Below, one piece after another: positions 6,165 through 15,500 of a DNA stretch of 22,746 nucleotides; position 1 is the stretch's first letter; every line of letters starts with the position of its first letter. The translations under genes and the position numbers were made by a program. The stretch is from a virus: IMG/VR virus record IMGVR_UViG_3300035701_000316, positions 1-22,746 of that record. One strand, 5' to 3'. The notes under the pieces are model-generated. The model did not search any database. It saw only the letters and a program-made list of their open reading frames with translations, and was not told the origin of the DNA.

Positions 6165-6570
6165 GATTAGAAGTCACGAGAGCTTTGCAGGCACTCACGC
6201 TAGAAGCGTGGTGTCCAGCTTTCTCGGCTTCGGCAATCGCTGATCCGGCATTGATTAACATATCCTGCGCTTTCTTCAATTCAGAAACATTCATCCAGCC
6301 TTCCTCGGTCTGTGCGATGCTCATGGCTTCGTTGAACCATACCCATGCTTTAGTGAAATGAAACAAAGCATTAGCTCGGGCCATGCGGTAGTTCTTCTGG
6401 CTTACTGCGAGACGATAGTTCTCCTGCTGTGCCAAGATCGCACTGGCGCAACAGTCCTTGTCAGCTTGGGTCGGCTCAAAGTAAATAGCCGTTTCGCCTG
6501 ATCCGGCAGTGGGTGTCACATCAGCAAACCCAAGTCCCGCCAACATCATCATCAGAACAAACAATCTCAT
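6124..6570 (-). CDS. Hypothetical secreted helical protein in the lysis block
   Basis: 148 aa. A classic signal peptide is seen (MRLFVLMMMLAGLGFA, then DVTP). The mature part is almost all helix, with a CC pair near residue 40 and repeated polar/alanine helices (AQQENYRLAVSQKNYRMARA; 'SAIAEAEKAGHHASSVSACK'). It starts in an ATGA overlap (6567-6570) with the membrane protein upstream and overlaps the transglycosylase by 41 bases. The position suggests a periplasmic lysis accessory, but I recognise no family. Confidence 0.7.
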   Translation of the reverse strand: MRLFVLMMMLAGLGFADVTPTAGSGETAIYFEPTQADKDCCASAILAQQENYRLAVSQKNYRMARANALFHFTKAWVWFNEAMSIAQTEEGWMNVSELKKAQDMLINAGSAIAEAEKAGHHASSVSACKALVTSNRERIEEQIAVLLK

Positions 6571-6947
6571 TTCATTTCTCCTTGCGGCGGATTTTTTGAT
6601 TCACCACGGATTCGAGCCGCAATCGCTTCCATGATCAGCTTGGCCTGCTGTGGCGCACAATACCACATCCATGCGAGTAGGCAATTTCCGCCAGCGCCGT
6701 AGCACAAGTTGATCGAGCCGGGAGTTTCATGCTCAGAAAGAAGCGTGGTTCCAATCAGGGCGAATAGGGTGACGGTGCTTCCGAATACCCATAGGCCAGC
6801 TCTGGTGAGCATCTGCGTGGTGATCATGCGCCAGATGGCCCAATGCAGGCAGGCATACCAAGGATCCGAGCCAAGCACAGGAGCATGACGCAGGCGCTCC
6901 TGCTCCAGCTCCTCCTCGGTATCAATGTCTTTCTTCTGGATCATCAT
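6567..6947 (-). CDS. Hypothetical membrane protein in the lysis block
   Basis: 126 aa. After a charged N-terminal 25 residues there are aromatic helices, one clear membrane segment (LWVFGSTVTLFALIGTTLL, about 53-71) and a second shorter hydrophobic one (CLLAWMWYCAP, about 88-98), then a charged tail. The first ATG overlaps the DUF5675 stop by 1 base (TGATG). A second holin or an antiholin is possible given the neighbours; size and topology allow it but there is no diagnostic motif. Confidence 0.7.
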   Translation of the reverse strand: MMIQKKDIDTEEELEQERLRHAPVLGSDPWYACLHWAIWRMITTQMLTRAGLWVFGSTVTLFALIGTTLLSEHETPGSINLCYGAGGNCLLAWMWYCAPQQAKLIMEAIAARIRGESKNPPQGEMK

Positions 6948-7369
6948 CAGCAGTTGGATATCGTGATGTGGACATCCTCGCCTGCTTTGATGGCAGGGAT
7001 CAGCTTCTCTTTAAGTTTTGCCAGAGCGACACGAGAAGTCCCGATCATGTCTCCGTTGTGGGTTTCGCCCACAAGCAGGCATCCTTCAGTGTCGGCGCTC
7101 GTATTACCAGAATGGATCCTGATCGACTCAAAACCCGGGACATCTTCAAGGCTCAGGGTGTCAGGGCCAAAGCGTGAGCTATTAACCAGACCTATTTTGT
7201 AGCGACCAGAGGGGATCGCCGTCTCGCCTTTGATCTTCCACTCAGCCACAGGGCCGCCAGTTTCCCTGACGACATCCTCGCATGTGAAACAGAAGTGGGA
7301 TCCGTCAATAGACAGGTCGCCAATGGTCGATTGCTTTGTCGATGAATTGCGTTGCAGTGTTAGTTCCAT
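6947..7369 (-). CDS. DUF5675 family protein
   Basis: 140 aa. I chose the ATG at 7369 because it overlaps the upstream stop as TAATG and the family begins directly there (MELTLQRNSS); an ATG six codons upstream is possible. The conserved DUF5675 pattern is clear: 'stiGdLsidg..fcfT.Ed..R', 'WKIKGETAIPSGRYKI', 'SRFG', and VPGFESIRIHSGNT followed by ADTEGCLLVG. The S-G-N-T and G-C-L-L-V-G motifs, with histidine and cysteine, recall the L,D-transpeptidase-like active-site layout, but activity is not established. It lies between two membrane proteins in the lysis cassette, so a cell-wall role is reasonable inference. Confidence 0.85.
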   Translation of the reverse strand: MELTLQRNSSTKQSTIGDLSIDGSHFCFTCEDVVRETGGPVAEWKIKGETAIPSGRYKIGLVNSSRFGPDTLSLEDVPGFESIRIHSGNTSADTEGCLLVGETHNGDMIGTSRVALAKLKEKLIPAIKAGEDVHITISNC

Positions 7370-7551
7370 TACTGAACTATCCTCCATCCGTTTGCTTTAA
7401 AAATCATGTAGGTCAAGCCAGCCAATATGAAGGCGGCGATGCCCCAAAAACTCCATCGGCCCATCTGCATGAACTTATCATCCAGCCATTCTTTAATGGC
7501 TTCTTTGATCAGAGTTTTCTGATGTTCGTCAGATTTGCGTCTGTCTTTCAC
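7369..7551 (-). CDS. Small holin-like membrane protein
   Basis: 60 aa from a GTG at 7551 that overlaps the upstream stop as GTGA; a second GTG directly upstream (7554) is too close to the GAGGG ribosome binding site. The first 32 residues are charged and helical (KTLIKEAIKEWLDDKFMQMG), followed by one membrane segment (WSFWGIAAFILAGLTYMIF) and a short tail. This resembles single-pass, holin-like proteins common at the head of phage lysis cassettes. The holin role is inferred from topology and from the lysis genes downstream. Confidence 0.65.
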   Translation of the reverse strand: MKDRRKSDEHQKTLIKEAIKEWLDDKFMQMGRWSFWGIAAFILAGLTYMIFKANGWRIVQ

Positions 7552-7781
7552 CACACCCTCGCCGGAGCTGGAGGATCAAGCGTTGTATCGAATGCCCACT
7601 TTTGCAAAATAACCTGACGTTCCATGTCGATGCAGTAAATACCGAGAGCTGTCGGGATCGAGGCGCATGTAGCTCTGCACAACGATTCCAAGATTTCTGG
7701 ATCGTAATCAACTATGGCTATATCGATAAATTGCTTTTGAGATTCGCTGTTAACAAAAAGTTTTTTAATTGTTATAGCCAT
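7548..7781 (-). CDS. Hypothetical small protein (77 aa)
   Basis: The ATG at 7781 is preceded by AGAGGA. The protein is mildly acidic with three cysteines (LCRATCAS, IYCIDM) and ends in a proline-containing tail. It lies between the tail fibre and the holin-like gene; its stop overlaps the holin-like start. A tail-fibre accessory or lysis accessory would fit the position. No family recognised. Confidence 0.65.
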   Translation of the reverse strand: MAITIKKLFVNSESQKQFIDIAIVDYDPEILESLCRATCASIPTALGIYCIDMERQVILQKWAFDTTLDPPAPARVW

Positions 7782-7790
7782 GATTTCCTC

Positions 7791-9500
7791 TTAGCTTGGG
7801 ATGGCATAGACAAGGATCTTGCCAGTGAACGTGCCTGCCGAGGTCAGCAGTTGGAACGAGGTGATGTTTGCCGCTCCATCATAATAGCCAGCTCCCGTTG
7901 TCCCTTGAAGATTTGCGCCAGTTAAATACGATGAACGATGTGTCAGGTTTCCGATTGTGCTATCGGCAATTTTGGGAGTGAAATCAAATGAACCAGCGAT
8001 AGACGATCCGACAGCTACAAGGTCAGCGCCACTCAAACGAATTTCCGTTGCGGCGTTGGCTCCGTTCCCGGCAACGGGGCCTGCTCCTGTGCTTTCTGTA
8101 ACAGTTACCCACTTATAGAGTGCGCCTGCATCCGCATTGAATCGAAGGTCGAGACGGCCTGCGGCTGTGTTTTGATTCGCCTGAAATTCTACTGAGTATT
8201 TCTGTCCAGCCACCAGAGCAATGTTGCCAGTGTTGGCGACAGCCGTGACATTCGTTACCGAAACCAATTTGCGAACTGCTGTGTCCTGCAAGATGACATA
8301 GTTCGTGCCGTCATAGACGACTTGCACGATGTCGTTGGCAGAGAACAGGCCAGCAGGCGGATCCTGCAAAACACCAAAGGCGGAGATCTTGAGAGGCTTG
8401 GCTCCGCCAGCGTTCACGTTGAGAGTGCAGGCCCCAGTGTTGGCAACGTCCGCTTTAAAGACAAAGATATTCCCTGTAATCGTGAAGTTCACCCGCTTGA
8501 TCCCGTTGCCAGTGTCGTAGGTCGTGCCTGCGCTGGCCCCTGAGACACCATAGCTGACCATGCTATCCTGAGCATAGATGCTCGAGATGATCACAAACTG
8601 ATCGAGGGCGAGGTTGTATTGGACGGTGATGTATTCGCCCAAGGAATAATCTCGCAGAGAGTTGGCGATGTAGAGCGTAGCTCCCGTAGCTGGATCAGCT
8701 CCCTTTTTCCTAAGCAGTTTAGCAGGCAATCCATTGACGGCAAGTGACGATAAGGCTGACGAGGAAAATGCGGCCTTGAAGGTGTAGGTTGCTCCGTCTA
8801 GGTAAGCAGTAGGAGCCACATATCCTGCGGCGGCGATGTTGACGCCAGAGAGAACATGGTTTGGAGAAACGCCTGAGTCGGTGGCATAGACGATCTCTTT
8901 TGTGCCAAGCGCCGTTCTCGAGGCAAGGCTAGTTGTCAAGCCGAGGATGGTATTCCAAAAAGCAGATACTAGAGTCGAGGGAGCCGCACTTGCTACGGAG
9001 ATAATATCTCCGAGGGAGTTCCAGCCGAAGTATTTGTTTGCCCTCTGACTCACGGTTGGAAGTGTAGAATTTAATGAAGTCGGAGCTTCGGTCAAAGGGA
9101 GCTTGACGGATCTGTTAAGGGTGTCGTTCATCTGTTGGAGCAACATCGTCAAGCGGTCAAAGGCATCCTCAATTGTTTTAGGGTAGAACAATCCTTGGTT
9201 ATTCAGGACAGCAGGCTGTGTGAACGCCATACCTCGCACGATTGATAATGTGGAAGTTGCTGGCAAGATGGCAGGGATCGATACGCCGATGATCTGTGTG
9301 ATCGAGCCGCCAGTGTCAGAGCCAACTCCGGTGACGGTGTAATCGACATTAAGCACTAGGGCTGTGAACAGTCCAGTGGCAGAGCTGTAAGAGACGACAG
9401 CCAGATCAGACTCAGCGAAAACCTTGAAGCCATACGACCAAGTGATCGTGACTCCATTGCCTACATAATCGTTTCGTGCGATTGGGTTCGAAATTGACAC
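7791..9500 (-). CDS. Tail fibre / receptor-binding protein
   Basis: 569 aa from a GTG at 9500 with GGAGGA upstream. The N-terminal 150 residues match the virion-attachment domain of T7-type tail fibres ('sn..ardqy.gnG.t.tw.y.F.v....dl.V', then 'R.......PavFnnq..l..kt.E.A.DrltmllQq'). Two related segments follow: residues about 238-303 (TFKAAFSSSALSSLAVNG ... FVIIS) and about 340-402 (VFKADVANTGACTLNVNAGG ... YVILQ), each the strand-rich 'l.vng...k.l...g..l..g.....gd.v.v.yd...y.il' type common in fibres. The last 160 residues are glycine/threonine/serine-rich beta structure, ending FTGKILVYAIPS, the probable receptor-binding tip. I see no C-type lectin/DGR variable repeat. Confidence 0.85.
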   Translation of the reverse strand: MSISNPIARNDYVGNGVTITWSYGFKVFAESDLAVVSYSSATGLFTALVLNVDYTVTGVGSDTGGSITQIIGVSIPAILPATSTLSIVRGMAFTQPAVLNNQGLFYPKTIEDAFDRLTMLLQQMNDTLNRSVKLPLTEAPTSLNSTLPTVSQRANKYFGWNSLGDIISVASAAPSTLVSAFWNTILGLTTSLASRTALGTKEIVYATDSGVSPNHVLSGVNIAAAGYVAPTAYLDGATYTFKAAFSSSALSSLAVNGLPAKLLRKKGADPATGATLYIANSLRDYSLGEYITVQYNLALDQFVIISSIYAQDSMVSYGVSGASAGTTYDTGNGIKRVNFTITGNIFVFKADVANTGACTLNVNAGGAKPLKISAFGVLQDPPAGLFSANDIVQVVYDGTNYVILQDTAVRKLVSVTNVTAVANTGNIALVAGQKYSVEFQANQNTAAGRLDLRFNADAGALYKWVTVTESTGAGPVAGNGANAATEIRLSGADLVAVGSSIAGSFDFTPKIADSTIGNLTHRSSYLTGANLQGTTGAGYYDGAANITSFQLLTSAGTFTGKILVYAIPS

Positions 9501-9512
9501 AGTTCCTCCGTT

Positions 9513-9549
9513 TGCGAATATTATAGTAGATTCTCCCTACATGGGGAAC
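9513..9549 (-). promoter_or_regulatory. Possible promoter before the tail fibre gene
   Basis: In the 49-base gap after the giant gene, the minus strand has a perfect TATAAT (9525-9520). A -35 at the right distance (TTCCCC, 9548-9543) matches the consensus in only 3 of 6 bases. The start would be near 9513, just before the GGAGGA ribosome binding site. This is the largest gap in the late block, so a secondary promoter for fibre and lysis genes is possible but weak. Confidence 0.3.
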
Positions 9550-12500
9550 CTATTTTCCAGTCATTAAACCCCTTGCAAAGTCGATAGGGCCTGCGGGTCG
9601 GGCCTTTCCAGAGGCCACATCCATTGAATAGCCAATGGGTTTTGCGGCAAATGCCAACGGAACCCTAAGCACATAGCCCATTAAAGTCAGGACATCTTTC
9701 ATGGACTCTTTTTTGCTTCCTGTTCCGATGTAAGCCTTGTATAGATCTCCCGGGGTATGGACTACCCTCTCCAACATGGCGATAGCAGGAGATGTCGAAA
9801 TGTTGTCATCGAATGTTTTGTTATTGAACCTAGCCACTCCAGCCCTAAGCACAGGCCCCAAGAAAGGAACGATGGAGGTCGCCGCATCGAATTGTGATGC
9901 GAAGAACCAAGACATAACCTCGTCCATGTAGCCATCGTTGTCATCGTCATCGAGGCCCTTGCCGAGAGCCAACTGTCTGAGCATTCCGCCCATCACCGCA
10001 GGGAGAGTGAACGCCATCATTCCAGCAAACACCGCCCTCCCTATCCCTTTTTTAAAGCCTTTGTCTGTGATCGATGTCGCAAACTCAGTTCCTAAAGTAT
10101 TGGCCTGCTGGTTGTAGTAAGAGTAGAACATTTGGAAAAGCTGGATGTATGACTTCTGAACCTCGAGGGAGGAAATGTCAATCGGCCTGAAACCTCCCTG
10201 CGTCTGACGAACTGTGGCGTCAGCTTGTCGGATAGCTTCTTCTTCAGAGATTCCTGATTGGGTGGCGATGGCCTGATCGTATGCCCCTGTCCAAGTTATG
10301 ACGTTCACCATATTCTGAAAACTACGTTGGAAAAAATAACCATGCCGATCAGAGAAAGTCCTAACCTTGTCCAAGCCACTCTTTTCGAAAACTATTTCGT
10401 TGATATCGTTTTGAATATCAATTATTTGCTTTTCGAGTTCAAGGGACATAAAGCTAGACTTGTTCGTTATCTCCTCAACGAATGCTTTGGGGCCAGATCT
10501 ATATTTCCAAAGGGCATCTCTCAGATGAGAAGGTTTTACCCTAATTAGAGACGCAGACAATCCAGTGATCTGCATAGCTCCGTTGACAATATTTCCAACC
10601 ATGATCTGTTCTCCGGCAGACTTCCTGATCTGTCTCCAGAAGTTATCTAACATGGCTCCATCTGGCCCTTTGATCGGGATGGTAGTGATTTGAAGAACGG
10701 ATCGTTGCAACCAAGGAACCAGCATGTTGCTGGCGGCAGTGGGGTCGAGGGCATCTAAAGTGCTTCTGAAATCTTTATCCCAAAGGATCTTGGCTACATC
10801 GTTGGTGTGAGGAGCTATATGGATGAAGCGGAGAACTTTGTCCATGTGCGAGGAAGCCTGTCGGATATCTAGGATCAGAGGTCGGGCATATCCTTCGCTA
10901 CGATTTTTTGTGAACCCTTTAGCAGGAGTCGGAAACATGAAGCTGTTTTCTTGACCTTCCAACTGCTCTTTTTCAGTTCTGATCCTAGCGTCAGGATTAA
11001 CAAAAGGATCTGCCATAGCAGGATAGTAACCACCTTTGTATCTTCCGAAAGGGGTATCGAATTCCTCGGATGTAACCTCATCGTAGAATTTTCCATACAT
11101 CTTTTTGTGAGCCTTCTGCGACTCAGGCTTCAATTCTTCCATCAAATCCCAAACACCTTGAGCAAAGTCATAATCAACTTTAGTTAGCATCCCCTCTTTT
11201 TGCATACGCTTCTCGAAAGCATCCCACCTAGAAGTATCTAAAACTCCATTCTCGTCCAGAGTTCCCCACTTATATCCACGCAACAGCTTAGAGAAATTAC
11301 TAGGATTACCACGGTGGAGAATAGCTCCTAAGAGATATCCCTTGTCAGCAAATTTGGCATTCGGGCCAAGCTCGGGGGCAAGAATGACATCGTAGGACAT
11401 CCCCGGAGCAACCGCCTTAGCCAGTTCGTTGAACTTCTCCAAGTATTTAACTTTTTCTACGCCGAATTTTACCGTGGCGTCATTTATGACATTCCACATA
11501 TAAGTGTGGAAAGGCCCTCTTGGGTTTTTTTGATCCATTCTTTCAGCCCAACTCTCGACCCTTCTTCCCCTAGACCTTAATCCTAGTAGGCCCATCTTAT
11601 TTTTTTCGCCAGATGTTGCGAATCCAGCGAACTCGTTCTCCTTCAAGCCTCCGGGGATGGAGTCCATAGCCACTGTCAAATCATCGATGGCTTCCTGCCG
11701 CTCTATCATCTTGCCATTTACTTCGATGAATTTCTCGTGCTTCGAAAGCTCCCAAATGGCTGTAACCGCCTCAGTCATTTCCATGAATTTGTTAAAAGGA
11801 ACATCGTTGTAGTTTGCCGAATCACTAATAGCCGAATCTACCATAGCCAGAATGGTCTGATATTTTTCTACATCATACTCTTTAATCGGAGCCAAATAGC
11901 TTTCGGAAGTTTTTCCTTTTTTAGCCAAACCGAATTCAGCTAAGACGGCCCGGGCCGCATTAACGTAATTCATTTCACGTTTTGGCGCAAGTTTCGAGTC
12001 CGGCCCCAAAACCTTTTCGAATAAATCAAAAGCTCGGGAGATGTATTCCTTGGCTTCGATGGCCCTGCGAAACAGCTCAAAGTTCATCCGCTCACGTTCT
12101 TTTGCGACAAAGGCTCCATCGAGATCTCCTTTGGTGAACAACACACCAGACTCTTTGGCCTGCCTTCTCTCCGAAATTTTGTAAATGTTTGGTTTTATGT
12201 CGCCAACATTCTGTTCCCCGATAGCCCCCAAGCTGGCCTGAGTTATGCTTGCCTGCGGCGCAGGGCGGCGAGCGATCCTACGGATGCCTGCCTTGACCAC
12301 AGGTAGGCTGTTCTTGAACAGGATGTCAGATTCCAGTTTTAACTTATACGCCTGTCTGTCGTTCAGGTGGGCCTTGATCGCCTCGTTGGAAGCATCTTCC
12401 CCCTCGGCAATATCAGGGAACTGGATAAGCATACGGCGATAGGTCATGTCGTCAATAAGCTGTTCTTTCTCGGTGGCGTTAGAGATAGCCGCCATAAGCT

Positions 12501-15500
12501 CACTGCCGGATTCAAAGCCAAGCACTCCAGCGATGACATCAGGGTGCATTCCGTTGGCCTCGGAGGTGACTCCTTTGGGAAGTCCAGCCCTTGAAGCGGA
12601 AGGAATGTCGGATGTTTTAAGTTTTAGCGGAGTATCTGGAGTCTGGTTGTGTTGGAGTTTTTCTATGGTCTGATAAATAGGCATAGCTTCAACCTCGGCT
12701 CTGGCCCCGGCCTCTACCCCTACCCTCTTTGCGGCATATAATTTCTTCTGCTCACGGCTATACTTCTTCAAGAATTTAGTCGTGATCTGTTCGTCAGCCG
12801 CTTCGCTGGCATCGGTTACAGCTTTTTTATATTTCTGATATTCGACATCGGACATTTGGGCCGATGCCGCATCTTTAAATATAGGCCCGAGCGACTGAGC
12901 TTCCCTCGCTCTAGTGGCGGCATCCTTTCCGCTAGTCATCCTGTCGAAGATATCTCTTATCTTCGGATCCATTTGAGTCTTAGGGATTCCTGCATAAACG
13001 CTCGTGAACCAAGCCTTGAACTTGGCAAAAACTGAACGGAGATTTTCAGTTGGGGCCACACCTTCCATCAGGTAGGTTTCGTAGGCGTTAGCAAATCTCT
13101 CCAGCATCTCATCGGTTGGAGTTCCGCCTTCCTTAACTCCAAACCACTCCCTAATATCATAATGAAGCTGTTTTATCTCGGGAGCGGCGTTCGGCGCAGT
13201 GGCTAGGCGCTCTATGACCTCGTAGAAGTAATGCCCCGATTCGTGGAGAATCGTTGTGAGGTTTTTTGATTTGAAAAGTTCGACAAGGGCTAAGTGGCCC
13301 TCGATAGTGATCTGCCCGTTTCTATCTACGTCTCCGGAACGATAGGATTGTCTAAGGACTTTTTGTCCTCCTGTCCCTTCTCGCTCGATGTCTCCGAGGG
13401 CTGAGTCGATGAGTCCGGAGGCTTTGCCCCTAAGATTATTAGCGATTTCAGCATCGGATGATTTTCCTCCAATGGAACCTTCCCCTTGTAAGCCATAGTC
13501 GTTCTCTCCCTTAGAAACAAAAGACGAAAAAATATCCGAAGAACTAATCAGAAATTGTTCTCCGAGAGCGGAGTCTATCATAGGCCCAAGCTCATCGGCG
13601 GTTGTTATTTTAGGATCAACCAAAAGCATCATCTTGTTGTCGATGGTGGTGTGACCCTCGACCAGATTACTTTCTCCTTTTTTCAGTTTAGAAAGTTCGC
13701 CAAAAATCTTGGTGATCGTTTCGCTGTTCGAGCCATCGGGAAGATGGACGGTGATCATTTCGGTGGGAGAAGATCCGCCGAATTTGGTTGGGCTAGTAAC
13801 AAGAACACTGTCTTGCGACAAAGAGAATCCAGCTATACTAGCCACTTGAACAAGTTTGTGGGGCTCTGTCCCTTCCGGAAGCTCAATAGAGAAAGATGGA
13901 TTCGTTACGCCTAGATATCCTCCGAGATGCTCAACTACGTTACCCTCTACTCCGGCAGAGGCGAGTATCTTAGGAATCATTTCTTTAGCAACGCTTAAAC
14001 TTACGTCCGTCTTTTGCTTGATGGACAAAGCGTTCCAGCGTTCTGTTAGTGCTAGGTCGTTTGGATCTGGAGCAACCTCAAGAGTTACTTTTCCGGAAAG
14101 AACTCCTTGTTGTCCTCCGTCAACGCCTCGATTGTCCGTTGATCCAACAGATTGTCCAAGTCGTCTAGCCTCCTTTTCTCGAAGGAGCTTTGCTCTTTTG
14201 GCGACATCTTCTCTTTGAATTCCTCTGATTTTCCCTTCGGCATCTCTGACCTCCTTTAATTTATATACCTCGTCCGCTAACCTTGTTGCCACCTGTTCTA
14301 CACTTTCTCCATCTTTAGTGTAACGCACAGCGTTAAGTTCTTCTACACTTATCTTTCTAGGAACCTTGCCGTTATTGTCCCAAATTGTGAGTCTGACATG
14401 AGGGCGTTCCTTCGCCATCCTGAGAATGGTTTCTTGGGCCTTGATGTGATCCTCGAGCAAAACATCGACTGGGACGTATCTTCCGCCAGTTTTGGGGTTC
14501 AGAAAGCGCAAGGCGGCCCTGCGAGCGGCCTCCTTAGCATCGAGATACACATATTTAACAACGGATTCCCTGTATTTCGCTTGGTCAATAAGAGCCATTG
14601 ACTTGTCAAAATCAGCAAAAGTTCCGTCTATAACTGTGTTGGCTCCTTCTATTCCGTCTTTTGGAATAGATCCTTTTCCGGAGCCGCCGCCGCCAGCCAA
14701 GAAAACAACCGGGGCGTTCCCATCACGGATCAAAAGCCTTTCAGCATACATCTTGGTTATAATCGCCCTAGCTACTTTTTGGGTGGCTAGGGTATAGAGA
14801 GTTTTCCCATTTGCGCTTGCGGCGTATTCAGGCATAAGCTGTCGAGCTAAATCGACATCTAAGACCTTTCCTCCATCTGTTCCGTCAAGTGCTGAATAAA
14901 GCTCTACTATATTAGGTTGAGCGGCTATCTCGCCAAACCTCGTTTCAGCCTCCGTTTCATGCGGAAGGAGATTTCCCATCGGCACATAATCAATGGACTT
15001 TACAGGCCGAGGTTTACCTGTTAATCTTTCTAATAGGGAGGCAACACTTATGTCAGTAGAAAATGATTTTGATTTCGCTTCATTTCCAGCCGGAACAGTT
15101 TTGTTGGATATCGAGGGCAAGCCAGTCGCCAAATTTCCTGATGGCTCGGCTTGGGCATTCCTGCCCGGCAAAGTTGAATTCCCCTCGGGCGAGACTGGCA
15201 AGGGTTCCCCTGCCACTCCGGACGAATTCATGGAAATGATGTTCGAAGCCGAGGATCGCAGGAGAGATGAGGCTCTGGCCTCGGAATAAATTTCCCTTTG
15301 AAGATCTTCAAGTTCTTGCTTGATCGGATTTACTTCGTGAAGCGACCTAGCCCGAGTATATAATTCATGCCCAACGCTTTTAGATAAAACAAATTCCGGA
15401 ACAGAAAGCTGGATTTCTCCAGTCACTCCATTTTCCATTTTAACATTTATTAAAATATCTGAGTAACCGTCAAGGCTAGGCTTTAAGAACCTGTCTTTGA

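Noticed and set aside
7791-8230. Tail fibre C-terminus considered as a diversity-generating retroelement target
   Set aside because: No near-repeat template copy, reverse transcriptase or C-type lectin signature is visible nearby.
9526-9548. GTAGGGAGA on the minus strand, considered as a T7-type phage RNA polymerase promoter
   Set aside because: Only the start-site part resembles T7 promoters, the specificity region does not, no second copy was found in other gaps, and no phage RNA polymerase is in the window.
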